This document shows, one piece after another, positions 52,689 to 61,633 of a stretch of DNA of 64,000 nucleotides (positions are counted from its first letter, which is position 1; each line of letters begins with the position of its first letter). The translations under genes and the position numbers were made by a program. The notes under the pieces are model-generated. The model made no database searches and was not told the origin of the DNA. It saw only the letters and a list, made by a program, of their open reading frames with translations. This stretch comes from Flavobacteriales bacterium (GTDB lineage Bacteria > Bacteroidota > Bacteroidia > NS11-12g > UBA9320): assembly GCA_020635395.1 (NCBI GenBank), contig JACJZV010000001.1, positions 868,001 to 932,000 of the forward strand, written 5' to 3'.

Positions 52689-54074
52689 TTAAAGGTGTAT
52701 CACTTCGCCATAAGCAGCGGCGGCGGCTTCCATAACGGCCTCACTCATAGTGGGGTGCGGGTGTACGGTTTTAATGATTTCGTGTCCTGTGGTTTCCAAT
52801 TTTCGGGCAGCAACCACTTCGGCAATCATTTCCGTTACGTTCATACCTATCATGTGAGCACCTAAAAATTCGCCATACTTGGCATCGAAAATTACCTTAA
52901 CAAAACCTTCTTTGGCTCCGGCGGCACTCGCCTTTCCGCTGGCCGAAAATGGGAATTTGCCCACTTTAATTTCGTATCCTGCTTCTTTTGCTTTTGCCTC
53001 CGTATAACCAACCGAGGAAATTTCAGGAGAAGTGTAGGTGCAACCCGGAATGTTTCCATAGTCAAGCGGTTCGGGGTGGTGTCCGGCTATTTTTTCAACA
53101 CAGATAATGCCTTCAGCACTTGCCACGTGTGCCAATGCCGGCCCAGGAACGATGTCGCCAATAGCATAAATACCTGCTACATTGGTTTGGTAGAAATCAT
53201 CTACCAACACCCGGCCTTTGTCGGTTTTTATTCCCATGGTTTCAAGACCAATACCCTCAATATTGGTTTGAACGCCAACCGCCGACAAAACGATTTCGAC
53301 GTTCATTTCTTCCATTCCTTTGGCTGTTTTTATAGATACTTTACAGTCTTTTCCGCTGGTATCCACTTTTTCTACCGATGATGATGTCATCACCTTTATA
53401 CCTTGTTTTTTAAATTCTTTCTCAAGTGTTTTTGATACCTCTTCGTCCTCGTTTGGAACAATGTTAGGCATAAATTCAACTAAGGTAACTTCTGTATCCA
53501 TGGCATTATAAAAATAGGCAAACTCGCTGCCTATGGCACCGCTACCCACAATAACCATGGACTTTGGCAAACTTGGCAATGCCAATGCTTCGTGATATCC
53601 AATTATTTTTTTGTGATCTATTTTTAAATGTGGCAACTCTCGCTCTCTTGCACCTGTGGCCAAGATAATGTTTTTGGCTTCAACAGTAGTTTTTTGACCA
53701 TTGTTATCCACCTCCACTTTTCCTTTGCCTACCAGCCTGCCAAAACCTGTAATAACTTCAATTTTGTTTTTTTTCATTAAAAACTGAATGCCTTTACTCA
53801 TTCCGTTGGCCACATCCCGACTGCGTTTTACCACTGCCGGAAAATCTGCATTTGCATCTTTTACACTTATTCCATAGTCGGCAGCATGATGAATGTACTG
53901 AAAAACCTGAGCCGATTTTAGAAGGGCTTTGGTGGGAATACATCCCCAGTTTAAACAAACGCCGCCCAATTCTGATTTTTCAACCACCGCCACTTTCATG
54001 CCTAATTGTGCACCTCTAATAGCTGCAACATATCCTCCGGGTCCGCTTCCAATTACCAATAAATCAAATGCCAT
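52689..54074 (-). CDS. lpdA: Dihydrolipoyl dehydrogenase (E3)
   Basis: A 461-residue flavoprotein disulphide reductase: FAD motif GSGPGG (9-14), redox pair C40/C45 in GGVCLNWGCIPTKAL, NAD motif VGSGAIGSEFAYFY, and C-terminal catalytic H440/E445 in HPHPTMSEAV. It reoxidises the lipoyl groups of pyruvate and 2-oxoglutarate dehydrogenases and of the glycine cleavage system; none of those partners is in the window. Length is normal. Confidence 0.97.
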   Translation of the reverse strand: MAFDLLVIGSGPGGYVAAIRGAQLGMKVAVVEKSELGGVCLNWGCIPTKALLKSAQVFQYIHHAADYGISVKDANADFPAVVKRSRDVANGMSKGIQFLMKKNKIEVITGFGRLVGKGKVEVDNNGQKTTVEAKNIILATGARERELPHLKIDHKKIIGYHEALALPSLPKSMVIVGSGAIGSEFAYFYNAMDTEVTLVEFMPNIVPNEDEEVSKTLEKEFKKQGIKVMTSSSVEKVDTSGKDCKVSIKTAKGMEEMNVEIVLSAVGVQTNIEGIGLETMGIKTDKGRVLVDDFYQTNVAGIYAIGDIVPGPALAHVASAEGIICVEKIAGHHPEPLDYGNIPGCTYTSPEISSVGYTEAKAKEAGYEIKVGKFPFSASGKASAAGAKEGFVKVIFDAKYGEFLGAHMIGMNVTEMIAEVVAARKLETTGHEIIKTVHPHPTMSEAVMEAAAAAYGEVIHL

Positions 54075-54090
54075 GTTCTATATTTTGTGG

Positions 54091-54098
54091 CAAATTTA
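54091..54098 (-). promoter_or_regulatory. -7 box of lpdA
   Basis: On the minus strand TAAATTTG lies 17 bases before the lpdA start, with a TTG about 16 bases further upstream, slightly closer than the usual spacing. Confidence 0.4.
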
Positions 54099-54175
54099 GG
54101 GTTTAGTTTTGAAACAACTGTTTCTTTTCACAGCTCCTAATCGATAACTCGAAAAACTACATTTCAATAATGCAA

Positions 54176-57115
54176 TCACAAATCGAAAACGGATTTAAAG
54201 CCCACTAAAATTGATTTTACACGTGGGTCGTATAAATAAGGTTTGTTCAGCAGTTGACTATAGAACAAGCCATTTCGAACCTGCAGTTCTAAATCCCAAG
54301 TGTGATAAACAATGTTTTTTGGCAACTTTGGTTCCATATATTTTTTAACAAATGGATAAAGCCAAACATCAAATGAAATGGCTGAAATATGTTGATTTTT
54401 TAGTTGTGCCAAAATGGAAACTGCGGCCTTTTGTTGCTCTGGCTGGGTTTTCGATGCAATGTCTGTTGGTAGGTAGTAGCTAACATGAAAACCACTTTGC
54501 ACAAATTCTGAAACGAAACTTGAGGTGGCCGTTGTTTCAAAAATAAGTTTGGATTTGAGTTTGAACCGAGCATCAAGTTTTATTAATTCCAATAAAATCT
54601 GGTCTTTATTGCTCGAATTTAGGTTTTTTACGTCCAACCAAATTTTATCCAATTTGTACGGATTTATTTCCAGTAAATATTGCTCTAAACTGATGCCGGG
54701 CATTGCTTTTTTTTCGCCATGTCCCACCATCAATTTGTCCGACATCAACACATCTATTTCGATAAATTTTAGGCCTGATTTCAATACTTCATTGCATTTT
54801 CCAAACGTGTTGGTTCGGTGAGACCCAATTTTTTGCAACAGTTGATTGGCTCTCAAAGAATCAACATTTTTTTGCGTCCAGTAAAACTCGTTTTCAACGT
54901 CCATGTATGGCAGTCGGCCATGTTTTGTTTTGAGTGTATCTATAAAAAAGCTGTTGCTAAATAGGTCGTATTTTGACTGATAATAGGGCGTTTTTACATC
55001 AAACATACTAAGCAATGTCTCAAAGACTACGTCGTTTGAAACCGGTTTGTTTACATTTTTTATAAGTTGATTTACCTTATCAGGATATGCTGTGTTGTAT
55101 CGATCCGAAAACCAGAAATACATCGGTATTTGTGTCATCCGAAAAGTAAATTGTCCCACGTTGTGTCCTCTTTTTTCTTCCAAATCATCTCCGTGGTCGC
55201 TCATATAAAAAAGAGCCGATGTGGATTCTTTGTCACTTGATACTAATCCAATGATTTGACGCATAACCCAATCGTTATACTTCATGGAATTGTCGTAGTG
55301 CATCCAGTCCTCCAAGTTTTCATTTTTGCCATAGTCGGCTCTTGCTCTTGAGCGGATTCCGGCAAAGGTTTCGGTGGGGTAACGTTCGTCATAATTGGCA
55401 TGATTGCCCATTAAATGCACAAACACAACCCGATTTTTTTCGGTTTTGTCGGCCAAAATCTCTTTCAGTTCAGGAATTAGATTTTCATCATAGGGCGAGT
55501 TGGAAACCGTTTCGCCGATATTTTTGTTGATAAAATATTTTTTCTGACATCCTTCAGCAATTGCCGAAACCACATTGTCCCAGTTACTCAGTTTTACCTG
55601 ATTGCTGAGCCAAACCGTCTCAAAATCAGCCGAGTTGAGTACACTAATGAGCGTTGGAACTTGCGTATAATCCAAACCGTTGTACTGGTTGGCCTGCGTT
55701 AATGCTTGTTGCAGCACCATGATGGTGTGTGTGTGGCAAGAAAAAGCATTTTGCATTACCACCAATTGATTGTTGGCTTTCATAGAATCTAAAAAGGGAG
55801 AGGTTTTTTTGTGATAACCGTAGAGAGATAAATGCTCTTTGCATTGCGATTCGCCAATTACCACAATGTATGTTTCGCCCTTTTTCTCTTTAGATGCTTC
55901 TAATTTTTTATTTTGGGCAAACGAATTTTGAACCTGATTGAATTTTGCAATTTCGTGATAGTAGCGACATCGGGCGGTATAAAACTCGTTTAAAAACTGA
56001 CTTTGAAAAAGCAACAAAATGCCCGAAACGCCTATAACGCAAGCCATAATTACAAATGAATTTGACCAGGTTCGGTTGTTTTTATACGAAAAGAAAAACC
56101 AATTAAGCAGTGGTATTCCAATGATAACCAAGCCGGCCAAAATTGCCCAAATGTGCAATTCTCTGGATACAAATTCAACCATTTCTGTGCTGTTGCTCTG
56201 TAAAACAGAAACGATTGCTTCAAAATCCATTTTATACCCAAATCTCCAGTAATTAAAAGAGAAAATAGAACAAAACGCAATGCCTGCCATGCTAATATAA
56301 CCAATCAGCGATTGCATCACATTTCGCCATATATTAGAAGAAATAAAGCTGGACATGTAGCTGGATAGTGCTAAAAAAAGGCTTGTTAGCAAAATGCCCA
56401 ACATGCCCACATATCCATGGTCGGTAAGGTATAAATGTTCGTTTAAAATACCCAATAAAAAGATAACCGAAGGCAAAAGAATGTGCCTTACTTTTAGTGC
56501 AAAAACAAACCACAATGCCACCGCTACCCATATAAAAATAATGGCGTAAAGACTGAGTTGATAAAACAGCGTAACTCGCTCAAGTTTAAAGCCAACCTCG
56601 GCTTGTTCTGTGAGTGATTTTGTCCAAATGCGAATGTTTTCGTCTTTTTTTATATCAAAACAGTAGGTTTTTTTTGAAGCATAATCTACGTCGAAAGAAT
56701 CCTCAAAAATTTCGTTTCGCCATAAATAAATGCGAGCTTTTTGCCCCTCAAATTTTGTTTTTGACCTAAGTCTAAAGTCAAAATCAACATTGGCCGTAAT
56801 GGCAAAAATGGCCTTGTGGTTTCCTCGGGCAACTGCATCAACAATGCCGTTGTAATCTACCGTATAAGCTAGTGTATCTGTTGTATAATCGGCATATCGG
56901 TAGGTTTTTGAATCAATATTTTTAAATGATTTGTTATATGGTTTTAATGTAATAAAAAGCAGAAAAACGGAGACGATGAGCCATGAAATGGCCGAAATGT
57001 TTATCCATTTTTTTGAAATTTTGATAGTCGCCAAATTAGCTAAACGTTTGGCAAACATACAATTTAAAGCGAATAGCCCATAAGCATTTAATGTTGCATT
57101 GCTAATTTGCTGCAT
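54176..57115 (-). CDS. Phosphoethanolamine transferase-like sulfatase fused to a GDPD-like domain
   Basis: A 979-residue protein; a second in-frame ATG at 57058 is an alternative start. Residues about 30-400 hold several membrane helices. Residues about 415-720 are an alkaline-phosphatase-fold domain of the EptA/OpgE group: VVIGESQCKEHLSLYGYHKK (metal glutamate), SCHTHTIMVL (threonine in the nucleophile position) and MSDHGDDLEEKRGHN. Residues about 764-979 look like a glycerophosphodiester phosphodiesterase TIM barrel: GSHRTNTFG (H766, R767), FIEIDVLMSD (E786, D788) and VGHGEKK (H799). The pairing suggests head-group transfer and phosphodiester cleavage in one envelope enzyme. The fusion call for the second domain is less certain than the first. 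Confidence 0.75.
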   Translation of the reverse strand: MQQISNATLNAYGLFALNCMFAKRLANLATIKISKKWINISAISWLIVSVFLLFITLKPYNKSFKNIDSKTYRYADYTTDTLAYTVDYNGIVDAVARGNHKAIFAITANVDFDFRLRSKTKFEGQKARIYLWRNEIFEDSFDVDYASKKTYCFDIKKDENIRIWTKSLTEQAEVGFKLERVTLFYQLSLYAIIFIWVAVALWFVFALKVRHILLPSVIFLLGILNEHLYLTDHGYVGMLGILLTSLFLALSSYMSSFISSNIWRNVMQSLIGYISMAGIAFCSIFSFNYWRFGYKMDFEAIVSVLQSNSTEMVEFVSRELHIWAILAGLVIIGIPLLNWFFFSYKNNRTWSNSFVIMACVIGVSGILLLFQSQFLNEFYTARCRYYHEIAKFNQVQNSFAQNKKLEASKEKKGETYIVVIGESQCKEHLSLYGYHKKTSPFLDSMKANNQLVVMQNAFSCHTHTIMVLQQALTQANQYNGLDYTQVPTLISVLNSADFETVWLSNQVKLSNWDNVVSAIAEGCQKKYFINKNIGETVSNSPYDENLIPELKEILADKTEKNRVVFVHLMGNHANYDERYPTETFAGIRSRARADYGKNENLEDWMHYDNSMKYNDWVMRQIIGLVSSDKESTSALFYMSDHGDDLEEKRGHNVGQFTFRMTQIPMYFWFSDRYNTAYPDKVNQLIKNVNKPVSNDVVFETLLSMFDVKTPYYQSKYDLFSNSFFIDTLKTKHGRLPYMDVENEFYWTQKNVDSLRANQLLQKIGSHRTNTFGKCNEVLKSGLKFIEIDVLMSDKLMVGHGEKKAMPGISLEQYLLEINPYKLDKIWLDVKNLNSSNKDQILLELIKLDARFKLKSKLIFETTATSSFVSEFVQSGFHVSYYLPTDIASKTQPEQQKAAVSILAQLKNQHISAISFDVWLYPFVKKYMEPKLPKNIVYHTWDLELQVRNGLFYSQLLNKPYLYDPRVKSILVGFKSVFDL

Positions 57116-57147
57116 TTAAACCAAATTTGCGGCATTAAAACAAAGAA

Positions 57148-58416
57148 ATGTTAGAAATTCAGCAACTTAGAACCAATTATGAAGATATTAAAACACGTTT
57201 GAGCAAACGCGGAAAAGACTTTGAACCGCAGTTGAAACAGGCCATTGATTTGGATGAAAAACGTAGAGCAACTCAAACACAATTGGACGGTTTTTTGGCT
57301 GAAATGAACAACATTGCCAAAGAAATTGGCAATCTTTTTAAGGACGGAAAACGTGATGAGGCAGAGGTTTTGAAGGCTAAAACCGGTGAAATAAAAGAGC
57401 AATCGAAAGTGCTCGAAAATGAATTAAGAAGCATTAGTGATGAGCTGAATAATTTATTGACCCAAATACCAAATGCACCCTATAAGAAAGTGGTTTTTGG
57501 AAAGACTGCCGAAGACAACGAGGTGGTTTTAACGCATGGCGAAAAGCCCAACTTGACCCAAAGCATACCACATTGGGAGTTGGCCGCCAAATACGATTTG
57601 ATTGATTTTGAATTGGGTGTGAAAATAACCGGAGCCGGTTTTCCGGTGTATAAAGGCAAAGGTGCAAGGTTGCAAAGGGCTCTAATCAATTTCTTTTTGG
57701 ATGAGGCCTTGGCACAAGGATATTCGGAAATCCAACCTCCCATTTTTATTAATGAGGCATCGGGTTTTGGCACAGGGCAACTGCCTGATAAAGAGGGCCA
57801 AATGTATCATGCCACCATCGATAATTTATATGCCATACCTACGGCAGAAGTGCCAATAACCAACATATACCGAGATGTAATTTTGAACGAAGAAGACCTA
57901 CCGATTCGCAATGTTGGATATACGCCATGTTTTAGACGTGAGGCCGGAAGTTATGGCAAAGACGTGCGTGGATTGAACCGTTTGCATCAGTTTGATAAAG
58001 TTGAAATTGTGCAAATTGCTCACCCAAACAACTCATACGAAATTTTAGAACAAATGAGCAGTTACGTGCAAAGTTTGCTTCAAAAGTTGGGCTTGCATTA
58101 TCGGGTGCTCCGTTTGTGTGGGGGTGATATGGGCTTTACCAGTGCCATGACCTACGATATGGAGGTTTTTTCGGCTGCACAAGAAAAATGGCTTGAGGTA
58201 AGTTCCGTTTCTTGTTTTGGAACATTTCAAAGCAACCGTTTAAAACTGCGTTTTAGAGATAAAGACAACAACAAACAATTGTGCCATACATTGAACGGAA
58301 GTGCGTTGGCTCTACCAAGAATTGTGGCTGCTTTGTTGGAGAATAATCAAACCGAAAACGGGATAAAAATGCCCGAAGTGTTGCACAAATACTTGGGCTT
58401 CGAGGTGATTGACTGA
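57148..58416 (+). CDS. serS: Seryl-tRNA synthetase
   Basis: A 422-residue class II synthetase. The N-terminal long antiparallel coiled coil (residues about 5-110) grips the long arm of tRNA-Ser. The catalytic core has motif 2 (FRREAGSYGKDVRGLNRLHQF) split around the serine site and motif 3 (LNGSALALPRIVAALLENNQ). It charges tRNA-Ser in the cytoplasm. The gene is divergent from the transferase fusion gene with 32 bases between starts. Confidence 0.97.
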   Translation: MLEIQQLRTNYEDIKTRLSKRGKDFEPQLKQAIDLDEKRRATQTQLDGFLAEMNNIAKEIGNLFKDGKRDEAEVLKAKTGEIKEQSKVLENELRSISDELNNLLTQIPNAPYKKVVFGKTAEDNEVVLTHGEKPNLTQSIPHWELAAKYDLIDFELGVKITGAGFPVYKGKGARLQRALINFFLDEALAQGYSEIQPPIFINEASGFGTGQLPDKEGQMYHATIDNLYAIPTAEVPITNIYRDVILNEEDLPIRNVGYTPCFRREAGSYGKDVRGLNRLHQFDKVEIVQIAHPNNSYEILEQMSSYVQSLLQKLGLHYRVLRLCGGDMGFTSAMTYDMEVFSAAQEKWLEVSSVSCFGTFQSNRLKLRFRDKDNNKQLCHTLNGSALALPRIVAALLENNQTENGIKMPEVLHKYLGFEVID

Positions 58417-58417
58417 T

Positions 58418-59254
58418 TTAATTTTCGGTTAAATTCTCCCCACAATGTTTGCAGAATTTGGCATCCAAATCATTTGTGGTTTGGCAGTTTTTACAACCAT
58501 TTTTAGGTTGAATTTCTTTATTATTTCTTTTTTGATCGGCATACTCTACGCTCACAATTCCGGTGGGAACAGTTATGACGGCATATCCCAAAATCATTAG
58601 GGTTGAAGACAAAACTTGCCCCAATATGGTGTTTGGAGTTATGTCGCCGTAGCCAACGGTTGTGATGGTTACAATGGCCCAATATATTCCTCGTGGAATA
58701 CTGCTAAAACCGTTTTCCGGACCTTCTATTACAAACATGAGCGTACCCATAATGATTACCACTATTAGAATTGCCCCAAAAAACACAGTAATTTTTGCCC
58801 CACTGGCTTTTATGGCTTTACCCAACGAGTTGGCCTCTCTGCTGTAGCTGGTAAGTTGCATAATACGAAAAACCCGAAGCAACCTCAATGTTCGGATGGT
58901 AAGCAGATATTGTGGGCCAAAAATAAAAAGGCTTAGATAGGTGGGAATGGTGCTCAACAAATCAATGATACCCCAAAAACTAAGAATATATTTTCGAGGG
59001 TTTGGACTGAGATAAATTCGCAAAAAATATTCGATGCTAAAAACAATGGTAAAAAACCATTCAGCAATTTTTAAAATGGAGCCATAATGAGTTTGAATAG
59101 AATCAACACTGCTCAGCATCACAATAAATACACTAAAAAGAATTACCCAGAGCAGGATTACATCAAACAGCCGAGCATCTGAAGTGTCGGCTTCAAAAAT
59201 GATTTCACGCCATTTTTCTTTTCGGGTTAAATGTTTTTTATCTAACGTTCGCAC
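58418..59254 (-). CDS. Voltage-gated-type K+ channel with C-terminal zinc ribbon
   Basis: A 278-residue six-helix channel. The S4 segment LLTIRTLRLLRVFRIMQL has arginines at every third position (R121, R124, R127, R130), and the selectivity filter is TTVGYGD (198-204). After the S6 helix comes a linker and a CxxC...CxxC zinc ribbon (C254, C257, C268, C271: NGCKNCQTT ... FCKHCGENL). It should conduct K+ across the inner membrane with voltage dependence. The zinc ribbon is unusual on such a channel and may bind a protein or nucleic acid. It converges on serS, stop codons 1 base apart. Confidence 0.88.
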   Translation of the reverse strand: MRTLDKKHLTRKEKWREIIFEADTSDARLFDVILLWVILFSVFIVMLSSVDSIQTHYGSILKIAEWFFTIVFSIEYFLRIYLSPNPRKYILSFWGIIDLLSTIPTYLSLFIFGPQYLLTIRTLRLLRVFRIMQLTSYSREANSLGKAIKASGAKITVFFGAILIVVIIMGTLMFVIEGPENGFSSIPRGIYWAIVTITTVGYGDITPNTILGQVLSSTLMILGYAVITVPTGIVSVEYADQKRNNKEIQPKNGCKNCQTTNDLDAKFCKHCGENLTEN

Positions 59255-59277
59255 TGCCCAAAATTAAAAATGAACTT

Positions 59278-60045
59278 TTAAATATCTTCATTTTCAATAA
59301 AATAACGAAAACCAATGTTGAATTGAATGCCCGAACCGCTTGTATAAATAGTATTTTGAATGGCAGAATATTGAGGAGTTTTGTAGGTTAAATCGAAGAA
59401 ATTGTTGCCGGCCACGCCAGCCCTCAATTGCATCGAAACATTAATCATAATTCCCTCATTTAGAGGGTATTGGTAGCCAGCATTTAGATTAAACATAATT
59501 AAATCGGCATCAAAATCATTTCCGGTTATAGTGTATTGAATGCTACCTTGTGTTAAATCATTTTCATCCACAAAAACCTCAGGACTGATATATGTTTGGT
59601 CTAAACCCAGTTTCTTTTTTACCAGAGTGGTAATACCAATGCCAGAATACCAGTAATGTGTATCGTATTTTTTTTGAATAGGTTTTATAAAATTAAAGTT
59701 AAATGGAATCATGTAGGACGTAAAGGTATTGATGGGTGTGTTCACAAAATATCGCTTTCCATCTTCGTTTATGATGTCAATGTTTGTTCTGAAATCGGAT
59801 TTGATAATGGCAGTTTCCAATAAAATTTTGTTGTCAATTTTTATACCTCCAATAATACCAAATGAAGCACCAATGGGGTTGTGAAGGTTTAGGCTGGGCG
59901 AATAAGGGCGAGAGCCCCCGGTGGCCAAACGATACCAATCAACTTTGGGGCCAATATCAAGCCCAATGTATTTTTGATTTTGAGCCATTCCTAAAGTTGA
60001 AATGACAATAATCAACAAAAATGAAAAGATATTTTTTATTCCCAT
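59278..60045 (-). CDS. Outer-membrane beta-barrel protein (PorT-like)
   Basis: A 255-residue protein with a signal peptide (IFSFLLIIVISTLGMAQ) and repeated amphipathic strands (DADLIMFNLNAGYQYPL, MINVSMQLRAGVAGNNF, GIQFNIGFRYFI), as in barrels of the PorT/OMP_b-brl group. It ends in a short acidic tail rather than an aromatic residue. The start overlaps the end of rnhB by 10 bases, so expression is coupled. The function is unknown. Confidence 0.7.
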   Translation of the reverse strand: MGIKNIFSFLLIIVISTLGMAQNQKYIGLDIGPKVDWYRLATGGSRPYSPSLNLHNPIGASFGIIGGIKIDNKILLETAIIKSDFRTNIDIINEDGKRYFVNTPINTFTSYMIPFNFNFIKPIQKKYDTHYWYSGIGITTLVKKKLGLDQTYISPEVFVDENDLTQGSIQYTITGNDFDADLIMFNLNAGYQYPLNEGIMINVSMQLRAGVAGNNFFDLTYKTPQYSAIQNTIYTSGSGIQFNIGFRYFIENEDI

Positions 60046-60641
60046 AAATTGAGTTGCAATGTAGTTGTTTTAAATGACTTTCGATGGTGTTCGGTGATGC
60101 CAAATTCGGCAATTTTTAGGCGGTGTTCAAGCGTTGGGTAGCCCATGTTTTTAGCCCAATTATAATGTGGAAATTCATGGTGTAGCTTCATCATATATTC
60201 ATCCCGATGGGTTTTTGCCAGTATGGAGGCCGCGGCAATATTCTGATATTTTCCGTCGCCTTTTACCACCGTTTGATGCAAAATATCTTTGAATGGTTTA
60301 AAGCGGTTTCCGTCAACCAAAATAAAATCGGGTTGTGTTTTTAGATTTTCCAATGCCAAATGCATGGCTTTTATAGAAGCATTAAGGATGTTGATTTTGT
60401 CTATCTCTTCCGGCCAAACCATGGCAACCGCCCATGCCATTGCTTTTTCTTCAATTTCAGGTCTCAGCTTTTCGCGTTGACGTGCAGTTAGTTTTTTAGA
60501 ATCGTTTAGAGCGGCAATCTTTTTTTTCGGATGCAGAATAACTGCAGCGGCACTTACCGGACCGGCCAAACAACCTCTTCCGGCCTCATCGCATCCGGCT
60601 TCCAACCTATTTTTATCTATTCCAAAAAGAAGCACGGACAA
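60036..60641 (-). CDS. rnhB: Ribonuclease HII
   Basis: A 201-residue RNase H-fold nuclease. The signature AGCDEAGRGCLAGPV gives the first catalytic pair D18/E19, FILVDGNRFKP holds the next aspartate, and AAASILAKTHRDEYM the last. It removes ribonucleotides incorporated in DNA. Length is normal for the family. Confidence 0.95.
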   Translation of the reverse strand: MSVLLFGIDKNRLEAGCDEAGRGCLAGPVSAAAVILHPKKKIAALNDSKKLTARQREKLRPEIEEKAMAWAVAMVWPEEIDKINILNASIKAMHLALENLKTQPDFILVDGNRFKPFKDILHQTVVKGDGKYQNIAAASILAKTHRDEYMMKLHHEFPHYNWAKNMGYPTLEHRLKIAEFGITEHHRKSFKTTTLQLNLWE

Positions 60642-60740
60642 ATTTAGTTGATTCGTTGCATAGAAGTATAGATTGAAACTATCGGCAGTTGAATTAGTTG
60701 AAAACTATATTTTTGAGAAAAGGTAGCCGCATTCCTGTTA

Positions 60741-60762
60741 CCACATGCCTCTATGCATGTGG
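60741..60762 (+). repeat. Short inverted repeat before a methyltransferase gene
   Basis: CCACATGC and GCATGTGG form an 8-bp stem around a 6-base loop, 65 bases before the ATG at 60827. It has no T-run directly after it; the next poly-A tract is on the same strand about 30 bases on. It may be a regulatory hairpin or chance. Confidence 0.3.
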
Positions 60763-60826
60763 AATTTGTTTCCACGGTTACACCAAGTAAAAAAAAAATC
60801 CTTTGCTTTGCACCACGCTGATTTGT

Positions 60827-61561
60827 ATGCACAAGTATCGCAAAACCCTATACGAGAATTATTATTCAACCCATTCGGGCAAAACGGATGTGGCCATTCA
60901 ACAGTCTCATTTCGACCAACAAGTTCGCTATTTTAAATGGGAGTTTGGGAACCATCTTCCCACCAACAAATCCATTGCTATTTTGGACATTGGTTGTGGT
61001 TTTGGCTCGCTCATAAAAGCCCTAAACGAACTGGGTTACAATCAAACTACGGGTATAGACTTGAGTCCGGAACAGGTAAAAATGGCCGAACATTTTGGGG
61101 TGAAAAATATACAACAAGCGGATGCTCATGATTTTTTACAAAATGAAAACGCAAAGTTTGATGTCATTTTTGCCGTTGATTTAATTGAGCATTTGAGCAA
61201 AGATGAACTGGTTGATTTTCTTCAACGATTAAAATCTGGTTTGAAACCCGGCGGAAAAATTATATTGCGAACACCCAACATGGATGCACCATTGGCCGGA
61301 GTTTTTGCTTTTGCCGATTTTACGCATGAGGTTTTTTTAAATAAGGCTTCCGCTATGCAACTATTGCATTCTGTAGGTTTTACAAAAGTTGCTGTTTCTG
61401 AGGGCATCATGTACAACGAAAGTCCGATAAAAGAATTTGTTCGAAAGATAGGCTGGTTTTGCACAAGAACATGGCTAAAAGCAATGCTTTTCTTTTCGGC
61501 TCGCACCTGGGACGAGGTTGTGTTTTCGCCCAATATTGTGGTGGAGGGGGAGTCTTTATAG
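60827..61561 (+). CDS. Class I SAM-dependent methyltransferase (Methyltransf_23-like)
   Basis: Start at the ATG at 60827 (MHKYRKTLYENYYSTHSGK), which fits related proteins. The 244-residue enzyme has the SAM motif AILDIGCGFGSLIKAL, GIDLSPEQVKMAEHF, FDVIFAVDLIEHLSKDEL and GLKPGGKIILRTPNMDAP. The closing YYSTHSG-like N-terminus and the LRTPN motif resemble methyltransferases of glycan or lipid biosynthesis clusters, but no such cluster is here. Not related closely to the one at 49169. Confidence 0.85.
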   Translation: MHKYRKTLYENYYSTHSGKTDVAIQQSHFDQQVRYFKWEFGNHLPTNKSIAILDIGCGFGSLIKALNELGYNQTTGIDLSPEQVKMAEHFGVKNIQQADAHDFLQNENAKFDVIFAVDLIEHLSKDELVDFLQRLKSGLKPGGKIILRTPNMDAPLAGVFAFADFTHEVFLNKASAMQLLHSVGFTKVAVSEGIMYNESPIKEFVRKIGWFCTRTWLKAMLFFSARTWDEVVFSPNIVVEGESL

Positions 61562-61633
61562 ATTTGAGAAATTAGATTTGAGAAGTTAGATATCAATTGA
61601 GTCAATGTGAGTCAATGCCTTATTACTTAATGC

